DNA from: Alopecurus myosuroides | Taxonomy: Eukaryota; Streptophyta; Magnoliopsida; Poales; Poaceae | Assembly (NCBI GenBank): GCA_028641055.1 | Contig: CM054057.1 | Location: 579,935,940 to 579,999,939 of the forward strand | DNA: 64,000 nt | Direction of reading: 5' to 3' | Shown here: positions 1-9,900 of the stretch, piece by piece | Numbering within the stretch: position 1 is the stretch's first letter | Layout: each line of letters opens with the position of its first letter | The notes under the pieces: generated by a model | Database searches by the model: none | Told to the model about the DNA's origin: nothing | What the model saw: only the letters and a program-made list of their open reading frames with translations | Position numbers and translations under genes: made by a program

Positions 1-2093
1 TACAAACAAGAGGAATTTGACATACGAGGGTTGCTGTTTGTAACCATCAATGATTGGCCCGCTCTTAGTAACATCTCAGGACAGTCAACAAGGGATACAG
101 CGCATGCACACACTGTTTATGCGAACTGAAAGTATACATAGGCAAGAATGTGTACCCGGGGCATCGTCGATTTCTTCCAGACAGGCATCCCGTAAGAAAG
201 AAAGGAAAGCATTTCAAAGGCGAGGCAGATACACGGAGGAAGCCAACCCTCCCTAAAGGTACTGATATATATACATGGTCAAAGATATAAAAGTAATCTT
301 TGGTAAGGGTCCTGGCGCACAATCTGTTCTGAATGACGCCGACAACCACGTACCATGTGGAAGAAGAAAATCTATATTCTGGGAACTACCCTATTGGAAA
401 TTCCTAGAGGTTCGCTCTACGATCGACGTGATGCACGTGACGAAAAATATTTGTGTGAACCTGCTAAACTTATTGGGCGTGCATGGGAAGAAGTCGAGAG
501 ATACACCAAAAGCACGGCTGCACCACCAACGTATGCACGAACGAGACGACCTGATGAATCCAGAGAATTTCAAAGGTCCTGCCAGCTACGCTCTTACCAA
601 GGAAGAGAAGGAGATCTTTTTCCAAGTCCTGAGCAGTATCAAGGTCCCGTCTGGCTACTCGTCGAACATAAAAGGAATACTAAACCTGGAAGAGAAAAGT
701 TCCAAAACCTAAAGTCTCATGACTGCCACGTGATCATGACCCAGTTACTTCCGATTGCATTGAGGGGGCTTCTGCCAGAAAACGTGCGAGTACCCATTGT
801 GAAGCTATGTGCATTCCTCAACGCAATTTCTCAGAAGGCAATCGATCCAGCAACTCTACCAAGTTTACAGAAGGACGTGGTCCAATGTCTTGTCAGCTTC
901 GAGTTGGTGTTCCCACCAACCTTCTTCAATATTATGACGCACCTCATAGTTCACCTAGTCCAAGAGATTTCCGTTCTCGGTCCTGTATTCTTACACAATA
1001 TGTTCCCCTTTGAGAGGTTCATGGGAGTCTTGAAGAATTATGTTAAAAACCGTGCTAGGCCGGAAGAAAGCATGGTCAAGGGCTATGGAACAGAGGAGGT
1101 CATTGAGTTTGTGTTGACTTTATTCCTGACCTGAACCCGATCGGTGTTCCTCAGTCGCGCCATGAGGGGAGACTGCGTGGAAAAGGCACGCTAGGAAAGA
1201 AATCAACAACATGTATGGACGAGCAATCTTTCACTCAAGCACACTACAGTTCTAGTTAATTCCAGCTTGGTGGCTCCATATATCCAGGAACACACGGATA
1301 TTTACGCTCGGAATACCCGGAGCAACCTGAAGATTTCATTGCTAAAGAACACGCGAAGACTTTTGGCGGTTGGTTGCAAAGACGTCTCATTAATGACAAC
1401 ATTGTTGAAGATGAGCTATACTTGTTGGCCAAGCAACCATCTTCGACTATATTGACCTTTAAAGGGTACGAGATAAATGGTAACATATTTTACACGGCAG
1501 ACCAAGATAAAAAGAGCACCAACCAAAACAGTGGCGTCCGGTTTGATGCAAAAGACGACAACGGGCAAAGGGTCACATACTATGGTTACATAGAGCAGAT
1601 ATGGGAACTTGACTACGGACCTTCCTTTAAGGTCCCTTTGTTCTGGTGCAAATGGTTCGACCTGTCAGGCGTGAATGTAGACCCGAAGTACGGAATGACA
1701 ACAGTGGATCAGAAGAATCTTGGGTACGACAATGATCAATTCGTCCTAGCCAATGATGTGGCTCAGGTTTTCTATGTGAAGGACATGTCTAGCAGACCGA
1801 GAGAAAGAAAAGATAAGGAAGTGAATACATCAGACGATGAGCCAAGACGCCACATAGTTCTTTCAGGGAAAAGAAACATCGTGGGAGTCGAGGACAAGAC
1901 ATACATGTCAGAAGATTACAATGAATTTGATGAAATTCCTTCCTTCAAAGTCAAAGATGATCCAAGCATTCAGTTAAATGATGAAGATGTTCCATGGTTA
2001 TTACGACGCAATCAGAAGAAAGGCAAGAAGAAAAATAGAAAAGGATCACCCTTTAGTCCCGGTTGGGGACACCAACCGGACTTAATGGGTTAG
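1..2093 (+). pseudogene. CACTA TNP2 transposase relic (C-terminal two thirds), element A
   Basis: This is a degraded CACTA (En/Spm) transposase whose N-terminus lies left of the window. The sequence opens in the catalytic region (FDIRGLL.VTINDWPALSN). It continues through FGKGPG and IDVMHVTKNICVNLL near 420-470 and a DUF4218-like block (LLPENVRVPIVKLCAFLN, then FLHNMFPFERFMGVLKNYV) at about 745-1090. A DUF4216-like block (GPSFKVPLFWCKWFDLSG...YGMTTVD) follows at about 1615-1780, and a lysine-rich tail ends at 2093. The frame changes several times (near 275, 355-712 and 1130-1374), so it cannot make a full protein. The same domain order is seen on the minus strand at 11367-14486, which serves as an internal reference. 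The transposase would bind element termini in the nucleus and cut them. The last codons run into a CACTA-type hairpin. Confidence 0.9.
2051..2086. repeat. CACTA subterminal-type hairpin
   Basis: CTTTAGTCCCGGTTGG is followed by its imperfect inverse CCAACCGGACTTAATGG, separated by a few bases. This is the same motif class as the subterminal repeats at 14799-14977. It sits at the very end of the TNP2 relic and separates it from the AP2 unit. Confidence 0.65.
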
Positions 2094-2272
2094 GGTTTCG
2101 TTTGGACCAATCAGATAGAATCACACGGATCGTGTGTTTCTTTCAACCGCTTGTGAGCCGTACGATCAGGGCTACGGTGTGTTTCTTTCGAGCTGTTGTG
2201 AGCCGTTGGATGAGATGTTTCTTAACCGTTGGATCAAAACCCTAGCTCAACACTTTGTGAGCCAGAGGACCC

Positions 2273-2280
2273 TATATATA
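2273..2280 (+). promoter_or_regulatory. Possible TATA box upstream of the AP2-like unit
   Basis: CTATATATA lies after a stretch of diverged repeats (TGTGTTTCTTTC...GTGAGCCGT occurs about twice at 2132-2210) and about 25 bp before the 158-bp tandem array. It could drive the AP2-like gene, with the array lying in the transcribed leader. No TSS data are available. Confidence 0.35.
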
Positions 2281-2300
2281 GCCCAGCTTCATACACCGTT

Positions 2301-2918
2301 CAGTTCATCTCCCAAATACAAAACATCCGGATTCGCCAGCATACGCCTTGCTGTGCATTTGGTATGCATATATGCACGCAGTAGCCACTGCAGGGTTGTA
2401 TACTGGCGATACCGATTGTTTTGTTCTACACCCCCCTTTAAGGTTTGATACATCATATATTCAGTTCATCGAGCAAATACAAAACATCCGGATTCGCCGT
2501 CATACGTCCAGCCGTGCATTTGGTATGCATATATGCACCCAGTAGCGGTTGGGCTATATGACGGCGATACCGTCTGTTTTGTTCTACACCCCCTTTAAGG
2601 TTTGATACATCATATATTCAGTTCATCGAGCAATACAAAACATCCGGATTCGCCGTCATACGTCCAGCCGTGCATTTGGTATGCATATATGCACCCAGTA
2701 GCCACGGTTGGGCTATATGACGGCGATACCGTCTGTTTTGTTCTACACCCCCTTTAAGGTTTGATACATCATATATTCAGTTCATCGAGCAAATACAAAA
2801 CATCCGGATTCGCCGTCATACGTCCAGCCGTGCATTTGGTATGCATATATGCACCCAGTAGCTAGCCACGGTTGGGCTGTATGACGGCGATACCGTTTGT
2901 TTTGTTCTACACCCCTTT
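2301..2918 (+). repeat. About 158-bp tandem repeat, four units
   Basis: The units begin with CAGTTCATC at 2301, 2462, 2619 and 2778 (periods 161, 157, 159), and the last unit is shortened. Each holds ACAAAACATCCGGATTCGCC, GTGCATTTGGTATGCATAT and a GGCGATACCG segment, and ends in a C-run followed by TTTAAGGTTTGATACATC. Units 2-4 are nearly identical, while unit 1 is more diverged. A short GTAGCCACGGTTGGGC segment varies by a few bases among units. Confidence 0.95.
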
Positions 2919-3139
2919 GGAAACAGAAATAAGAAGAAAAGAAATGTGCGCCCCCCTGTACAAGCCTTAGTACCGGTTGACGTTAACAACCGCGGAGTTG
3001 ACGTGTGGCGCGGGAGTTCACGCGTGGCGCGGGAGTTGTGACGCGTGGCCAGGAGGGCGCGGTATAAACTGTCGCGCCTCGAGCGCGTCTTCTCCTCTCC
3101 ACGCGCCTACTCCTCTCCACGCACCGTCGCGCTTCCACA

Positions 3140-3782
3140 ATGCCTCGAGGAGAAACAGCACCACCGGCTTCCGCGGCGTCCGAGCACGGCAGAACGGAAT
3201 GTTCAGCGCAGATATCCGCTGGGGGACGACCGCATCCCCCTCGGCTCCTTTGCGACGGCGGCGGAGGCCGCCCGCGCCTGGGACGCGGCGGCCTGGCGCC
3301 TCAACCGCCCGCGGTCGCTGATGAACTTCAACGAGTGCCACACCGTCTGGGAAGCGGAGGCCAGGGCTCCAAAGCCGCATATCGTCACTGCCGCCGACCA
3401 CCTCCACCTCCGCCACCGCGCGTTTCAGGGCCTAGTCGACGCCATGGAAGACCGCGTCGTCCGCGAGTATTACCGGAACAACCCGGGGGAGGAGAGCGCC
3501 GACGAGGAGCTCTGGCAGACCGCGCGGCTGAGGGCGGAGCGCCGCCTCGAACGCCACCTCGCGTTAGATGCCGCTCGGGAGGCGAGGACGAATGCGCTGC
3601 AAGAGATTCGTCGGGCCGACCCACGCCGGCGAAGTCTGGGCCTCCGACGACCGAGGTGGGGGCCTATCTCGGACATACCACCATGCACCTCCGACGACGA
3701 CGAGGAGGTCACCGACGAGTTCGACAACGACGATGACCCGGAGGAGTTCAGCGACGAGTTCCCCGACGACGACGACGAGTAG
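3140..3782 (+). pseudogene. AP2/ERF-like domain gene captured by CACTA, frameshifted
   Basis: This resembles the transposon-borne family of grass AP2-like proteins. The conserved parts are GFRGVRARQNGMFSADIRWG (3174-3222) and, in another frame, LGSFATAAEAARAWDAAAW followed by RPRSLMNFNE (3240-3340). Together they make one AP2 domain split by a one-base shift near 3222. The likely ATG at 3140 is in a third frame, implying a second indel near 3150-3170. After the domain come a charged helical stretch rich in Arg/Glu (about 3420-3620) and a very acidic tail of Asp/Glu ending at 3782. GC content is high, unlike the AT-rich flanks. A working protein would bind DNA. As it stands this is a broken copy, although the part from 3222 to 3782 is open. 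Confidence 0.75.
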
Positions 3783-4084
3783 TAGTGTTCGTCTGTTTTC
3801 TCTTTTTTAATAAAAGAATTTGTATTCCGGCGACACTGCGGCGTGCTAGCGCGTCTGTTTTCTGTTTTTAATAAAAGTAACCTTCTGTTTTCCATGTTTT
3901 CCATGTTTTATAAATCAATGTAAAAGAAAACAGGGAAGTGAAACAAAAAAGAAAATAAAAGAAGAAAAATCTACATGTATGGTATCTCGCTAAATCAATC
4001 TATATATATGTATCCACGATATATATGCTCGATGTATCACTTGCGCTATCACTTCTCGTTGCCTTACTCATTACACCCTAACTT
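3783..4084. other. Non-coding 3' region of the AP2-like unit
   Basis: This stretch is AT-rich. TTTTTAATAAAAG occurs twice (about 3807 and 3866), each following TCTGTTTTCT, which looks like a duplicated polyadenylation region. I see nothing else in it. Confidence 0.5.
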
Positions 4085-4249
4085 ACCACAGGCGCATAAA
4101 CTTCAGTATGCGCCTGGGGTAACATTACCGCAGGCGCACCGTGGACGAATGCGCCTGGGATAAGAGTACTACCGCAGGCGCACAGTGCACAAATGCGCCT
4201 GGGATAAGAGTACTACCGCAGGCGCACAGTGTAAAAATGCGCCTGGGGT
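4085..4249. repeat. 43-bp palindromic tandem array, four units
   Basis: The units start at 4085, 4127, 4171 and 4214 (42-44 bp apart). Each contains AGGCGCA and, 10-13 bases later, its inverse TGCGCCT, so every unit can fold into a hairpin. The linkers between hairpins (GGGATAAGAGTACTACCG) are also conserved between the last three units. The array lies between the AP2-like gene and the convergent exonuclease pseudogene. Confidence 0.9.
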
Positions 4250-4442
4250 AAGTGATCAAATTTTTCCCATTCTACACCACATTTTATATCTTTGTTTCTG
4301 ATTTTAGAACACAATCATATCACATTCATAACATAGAGTCTTACGATCACACATAACACAAACATAAGTCTCACAATACTAAGATATCCATTAATTACAT
4401 ACTAAGATATCCATTACATGCATATATATCGAACGCATACAT

Positions 4443-5143
4443 CTATGGCTCCGTCGAGTAGATGCGGAACAACTCGTAGGAGACGTATGCATCTATGGCT
4501 GCATACTTGACGTTCGTCAAGTCCAGTGGGTTCTTCTCCCAATACCAGTGATTACTCGAGGGGAAATCAGACTTCATGGTTTCGTAGCCCTCGTGGATGA
4601 AGGCAGTTGCCATGCGAGCCATCCCGGTCTTTGCCCCGTTCAAATGGATAAGATCATGAAGATCAATGTAGTGATCTTCAGGTATCACAATACCCAAGCG
4701 CATCAACTTCGGACGGTCTTGAGTGATGTCAACGCTGCAAAAGTCATATCCCTTGTTGACTAGAAAATCAACAAGTGCCGGAGAATGCTTTGAACTACTG
4801 CAACAACAAAAATTTGATACGTGTTAGATATGTTGCAACACATGTATTCTTCACATGCAACAAACAAATAGAAGATGCAAGATTGTACGTGTGCGTTACC
4901 TTGACCATTGGAAGACCAAAACGGCCTCCTTGAACGCAATCTGGATGACGGCAAACATCCCGTTTATCCGCCGTATACTCCAGATCAAGCCCGAAGAACC
5001 GGTGTTCATCGGGAGAGGACAAATAGAGATTGGTCAAATGCGCAAGAGGACCGGGGAGCCTCTCGCAACTGTTGGTGTATCACACCTCGAGTTGCTTGCC
5101 GCATGGTGTGGGGACCACGGTATATCTCCCAAACTTCAGCCAT
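4443..5143 (-). pseudogene. Captured 3'-5' exonuclease (WRN/DnaQ-like DEDDy) gene, frameshifted, one intron
   Basis: Read on the minus strand from the ATG at 5143 (MAEVWEIYRGPH). The Exo I motif FFGLDLEYT (Asp, Glu) lies near 4990, followed by AVIQIAFKEAVLVFQW. An intron at 4899-4795 has a GTAACG donor and a TTGCAGTAG acceptor. Exon 2 continues with KHSPALVDFL, VDITQDRPKL and the Exo III motif YAAIDAYVSYELF (Tyr-x3-Asp), and stops at 4443. The splice phases match when AVIQIAF is read in its own frame, which supports the intron. At least two indels break exon 1, one near 5080 (GTGATACACC) and one near 4955 (GATAAACGGGATG). The family removes nucleotides from 3' DNA or RNA ends. Its promoter would fall beside the right end of element A, an arrangement suggesting gene capture rather than a transposition function. 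Confidence 0.8.
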
Positions 5144-5288
5144 GGTGTGCTTGGTGGAGGAAGATCAAGAGAGGAAGAAGAGAAGACAGAGGCAGAAGAG
5201 AGAATACAGAGAAACAGAAAGACTCGCGATCGGGAACTGTAGCAATAAAACCGCCGCGCGCGGGAGGCGAGCAGTTTGTACAGGGACC

Positions 5289-5446
5289 CTTTAGCACCGG
5301 TTGTTAACACAAACCGGTGCTAAAGGTCTGTACAGGGCGCGCAGTCTGAATGTGGCCCCAAGTACAGGCCTTTAGCACCGGTTTGTGTTAACAACCGGTG
5401 CTAAAGCCCCTTTCGCACCGGTTGTTAACACAAACCGGTGCTAAAG
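5289..5446. repeat. CACTA A subterminal hairpins, three copies
   Basis: The inverted repeats at 5289-5325, 5370-5406 and 5411-5446 each pair TTTAGCACCGG with CCGGTGCTAAA around a GTTAACA core. The middle copy is in the opposite orientation to its neighbours. Subterminal repeats of this kind bind CACTA transposase-associated proteins. Confidence 0.85.
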
Positions 5447-5456
5447 GCCAGTAGTG

Positions 5457-5818
5457 GGGCGATATCTCGGGAAGTTGTGAAAATTTTGCTCATTTTCATT
5501 CGCGCGTCTTCTCTCCTAGCACGTACGGCGGCGAAGCCCTGCTCCGGCCGCGCCTCTCCGTCCGTCTCGCCTCCGTCCGTCGCGCCTCCGTCCGCCTCTG
5601 CCTCCGTCGCCGTCGCCGGCGCTGCCCTCTGCCTCAGTCGCCGTCGATCCCCCGCGGCCCCGCCTCCGTCGCGCCGTCGCCGTCCGCCTCCGTCGCCCCG
5701 CCTCCGCCTCCGCCTCCCCGCCTCCGTCCCGCCTCCGCCTCCGCCGCCCCGCCTCCGCCCCGTCGATCGCCTCTCGCCCCTCGCCGTCGCCCCGTCGCCC
5801 TCTGTACGCGCGTAGGTA
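5457..5818 (+). other. GC-rich leader exon of the element B transcription unit
   Basis: This is a dense C/G stretch of CCGTCGCC/CCTCCG repeats with a marked lack of A, ending in GCGCGTAG then GTAAGTTTT, a good donor site at about 5817. A 125-codon frame runs through it, but it is low-complexity Arg/Pro/Ser, so I read it as a non-coding first exon. The following intron (to about 6346) would join it to the ATG at 6351. Confidence 0.5.
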
Positions 5819-6346
5819 AGTTTTATTTCTGTTTTTACAATTTTGTTTAGTGTTAGAATTTTTAGAGTTAGTGTTAGAATTTTTAGAGTTAGTGTTAGTG
5901 TTAGTGTTAGAAATTTTTAGAGTTAGTGTTAGATTTTTTTTAGAGTGACTGTTAGTGTTAGAAATTTTTAGAGTTAGTGTTAGATTTTTTTAGAGTTAGT
6001 GTTAGTGTTAGAATTTAGTGTTAGAAATTTTTAGAGTTAGTGTTAGAATTTTTTAGTGCTTTAATTTGTTTTTACAATTTTGTTTAGTGTTAGAATTTTT
6101 GTGTTAGAATGTTGTGTTAGAAGTTAGTGTGTTAGAAAATTTCACTAAGTCGTTAGTGTTAGAAAATTTCAGAAAGTTAGAATAATTGCACTAAGTTAAG
6201 AAATTTTACTAAGTTACCATTTTGTTCCTGTTTAACTTTCATCTTATTTCTGTTATATTTCTCAATTTACTATTTTTTACTAAGTTAGAAACACTAAGGT
6301 ATTTTACTTAATTATTGAATATTTACTTAGTCCGGGCATGTTTTTA
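5819..6346 (+). repeat. AT-rich minisatellite in a putative 5' leader intron
   Basis: Degenerate repeats of a unit like TTAGAGTTAGTGTTAGAATT run from about 5848 to 6180 and fade into AT-rich sequence. The stretch is bounded by a GTAAGT donor near 5817 and a TTTTTAG acceptor at 6341-6346, just before the next ATG. Confidence 0.7.
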
Positions 6347-6350
6347 GTTC

Positions 6351-6743
6351 ATGTCTCTGTTGGACCCGCCGGGTGATGTCCGGGACTGGGCCCCGCCAGG
6401 CTGGCACTGGGAGCTCCTTAGTACCGGGGCACGCGGCTTGGTGAGAAATCCGGGTGACGTGGTCGACCCGGATATTCTTTGGTGGCCATCGCGTGGGCCA
6501 CGCTTGGTGCAGAGAGAGCCGGCCCATGAGGAGGTGGTACAACAGCGTATCAGGGAGGAGGACGAGCACGTCCGTCGCTACATGTACTTGCTCGATAGGC
6601 AGTATAGGCAGTATAGCAGCAGTTGGTCGATTATTCGGAGGGTTCCTTACCACGTGAGCTATGACCCTCTGAGGGTTCCTTATCTATGGATGCGTAGCAC
6701 CCGTGGCTCAGCACCCCGCGGCTTAGGACCTGGTCGGAGTTAA
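6351..6743 (+). CDS. Unknown 130-residue CACTA-associated protein
   Basis: A complete frame runs from the ATG right after a splice acceptor (TTTTTAG/TTC ATG) to a TAA at 6741. The protein is rich in Trp, Pro, Arg and Tyr (for example MSLLDPPGD, PPGWHWELL and YDPLRVPYLWMRSTRG), with a basic Gln/Arg/Tyr helix-like centre (YLLDRQYRQY). I recognise no enzyme domain. Its position between a leader exon and the transposase-associated gene suggests it is part of the same transposon transcription unit. It could be an independent small protein or an alternative first exon. Coding status rests on the intact frame and the context only. Confidence 0.5.
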   Translation: MSLLDPPGDVRDWAPPGWHWELLSTGARGLVRNPGDVVDPDILWWPSRGPRLVQREPAHEEVVQQRIREEDEHVRRYMYLLDRQYRQYSSSWSIIRRVPYHVSYDPLRVPYLWMRSTRGSAPRGLGPGRS

Positions 6744-6980
6744 TTATTTTGAGAGATGTCACGAGACTATGTATAAGTGATATTATTCGATCGTGATGTA
6801 TTAGGGTTAAAAAAATTAACCCGAGCTATGTAACTCTTGGTGTGTCCAGAACTATTATTTCATTAATATGTCCAGAACTATTATTTTATTACTGTCCGAT
6901 GAAATAATTTCGCCAAGTGCCCGATGAAAATTTCGCTAAGTGTTCTTCATTTTATAAATTTTACTAGCAGGTGTTGAGCT

Positions 6981-9900
6981 ATGGATCCCCAAGAACCTGC
7001 ACATGATCCGCACGCCGATAAACTCGCGGGAATGGGTGAGGCGGAGAAGGAAAGATTAATGTGCGAGATGATTTTTAATAATGCAACGGCCATATATCAT
7101 GATGACGACGGTCGACAGGCGTTTAGCAATCAATTTTTGAACGACTCCGGTGACGGAGATCAGAATATAGAAGATGTAGTGGATGATGACGACGACAACG
7201 TCGAGGATGAAGAAGTTCCCTCCAGAACAAACTCTGCCAATGTATATCTCAAGTCACTGTTCACGCAACAATTAATTTGTATTGCACTTACTAACGAATC
7301 ATTATTTTCCCGTTTAGGCGCCCTCCGGAACAGCTAGCGCAAGTACTGAGACAAAGTCGAAACGAGGCCCGGCCGCAAGGTTGAAAGATACCGCAAGCTT
7401 CCCGATCGATACAGGTGCTGCTGATGGCAAACCACTGCAGCCCCCAGAAACTTATCGCAAATTCGTAAATCAGTGCGGAGTTGTTGTAAGAGACCTGGTC
7501 CCGATCAACTTAATAGAATGGAATAAGCCGAAGACCGGGGCCAACGTTGGAGCTAGTTATGTCGATGAAAGATTGAAAAAAATTCTTTGCGAAACGCTAT
7601 GGCTAAATTTCAGCGTAGCGAGCGATAAGAAGAAGAAAGTCGAGCAGTGGGCTTTGAAGAAGATGGCCACACAATTCCAGAGGTGGAAGAAAGAACTGTG
7701 GAAGAAATATAAGGACGAAGATCCAGTTTTCACTGGGATCCTAGTGAAGATAAGAGACGCTTGGGATGATTTTAAGGCGTACAAGAAATCGGGTGTCTTT
7801 ACATCCCGATCGGCCACAAATTCGGAGAACGCGAAGAAGAAGAAATATCACCATATTTTGGGGTCAGGTGGCTACATGACTGCTATGTCTAGGTGGCGAA
7901 GCTATGAAGCTGCGCTTGTGAAAAGAGGTATCATTCCACAGACACATGACTGGCCCGATAGGTCCAAGTTCTGGTTGTTCGCGCATGGGGCAACGTTGGA
8001 CGCTGAGACTGGGATGATTGTTGCTCAGGGACCATGGTCGGAAAAAATAACAGAAGTCGTAGCAGAACTAGAGAAGGCAATAGAAGCTGTTCGAAAAGGA
8101 ACTTTTGTTCCCGATAGAGAGAACGACGAGCTGACGAGGGCACTCGGGAACCCCGAAAAGTGGGGACGAACACGAGGCTTTGGAGCCTCTACCCCGTGGA
8201 GCCAAGGGTTTGCAGCGGACATTGGCACTTACAGAAGCCGTGATAGAAGCAAGAAAAAGGCGATGGAACGGCTATCGACATTAGAACAAAAGGTGGATTT
8301 TCTCTTGAAGAAAGGGGGACACCCTCTACCTGACACTGAAGAGGAGGTAGAACATCGTCCTGCACCTGATCAGCTGCAAATACAAGACGATCATGTAGCA
8401 GATGCCGTCCCATCTCAGCATAGAAGCAGCGTTGGTTCCACGCACATGCAACTAGAAGACGGTCGTGCAGTCGAACCGTCGGCGCCTCACTACCCCGTGG
8501 ATGATATCACGGAGAAGACAAACTGTGAGATACATATGCCAATGGGGAACATATCCTTCAGGGTGGCGTCAGGCTATGCTTTACCGAATCAACCTGGAGC
8601 AACCTACCATGGTGGTCAGATTCCAGCATCCCATGCTCGTGTCGGGTTGTCAACAATTACGCCGGGATGCCATTCAATTGAGCTCCATATTCCTCGAGGT
8701 GAAGGCGAGAAGACACTGGGAGAAATGGAGCTTGGTATCATATTGTGGAATAAGAAACACATCGTGTTTCCTAACTCGGCGCCAAGGCCATCGACTCCTC
8801 CAGGTACAAATGCACCATATATACCTCCATCAATTACTGAATGTTGCACCACATGTAAGCTTATTTTTAATAGTTTTTTCACTTCGTACAGAGAATGCAC
8901 GACCTCCAAGTCCCCCCCAACGAACCTCCAAGTCCACCCCACAACGAAGATTGGGAGCCCGAGGCCGAGGGTCCATCGCCCGTGCACTCCCGTGAGCCGA
9001 CGGATGCGCCCACTACGGGTACGGCAAAGCGGAAGCTGAAGTTCAGAAGAAACGGGACTCCTCCCAAGAAGAGACCAAGGAAATCCAAGAAAGTCGAGAC
9101 TCCGCCGAAGTTACCAGGCCTGATGACTCCGGAGGAACTAACCGATGTCGTGAAAGCCAAAACCAGCGCATGGTTCGCACAGTTTCCCCTGAAGCCCCCT
9201 CCAGACACCTGGAAGGAAACTCTGAAGGACATCCCAAAGTGGAAAATTGAGCGGACCATCGACAACTTATATTATCCTGCACCGCCACCACCGCCGCCCC
9301 TTTCAGACTATGAACGGTACATTGAGAAGACGCACACCGCACAGATGAAGCAGACGGAGGAGATGAAGCAGGCGGAGCAGACGAAATGCGGAAAACAAGT
9401 TCCCCAGCTCGGACAACAATAAGCACGGTCAATTGCCCCGCTCAAGGTCTTATCTGACCAGGCTTCAGTGTCCGGTCCACGCATGGGCGACGTGGGTTAC
9501 GCTATTGCTGATGTGGTATATACATACAAGGCCGGGCACCCTCTGGTCGAAAATCCTACTGATCTAACAACCCAACTACGGAGTTTACATGATTGGTACT
9601 TGGAGGCCGCAAGGCAGGAGAGAGACTGTATCATGGCTCAAGTTCAGGATCAACACTACTTCAGAGATTACGGTGTCGAGCTTGGGTTCGATGATTTCTT
9701 CCAGATGTACAATCAACGTGCCCTCGACAAGTCTATCCTCAGATGCTACTGTTTGTAAGTGATTTATTTGTGTAATTTAATTATTTAGTTAAGCTCGCGT
9801 TCGTTGCCCGTATAATTATCACTCACGACATTCTTTTTGTACGCTACTATGCAGAATGAAGATTCGTGAATGCAGACTGGCAGGAATCTGGGACTTTGGG

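Larger units (their letters stand above)
1..5456 (+). mobile_element. CACTA element A (left end outside the window)
   Basis: The right terminus is at 5448-5456, reading CCAGTAGTG, the inverse of a CACTACTGG start. It is preceded by three hairpin-forming copies of a TTTAGCACCGG motif. The cargo is a TNP2 relic, an AP2-like pseudogene and an opposite-strand exonuclease pseudogene. I found no matching left terminus between 1 and 5000, so it probably lies upstream. Because no left end is seen, it remains possible that A and B are one rearranged element. Confidence 0.7.

Noticed and set aside
5438..5815. 125-codon open frame in GC-rich sequence beside the end of element A
   Set aside because: It is low-complexity Arg/Pro/Ser from CCGTCGCC-type repeats and starts inside the CACTA terminus. 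A splice donor follows it. More likely a non-coding leader exon.
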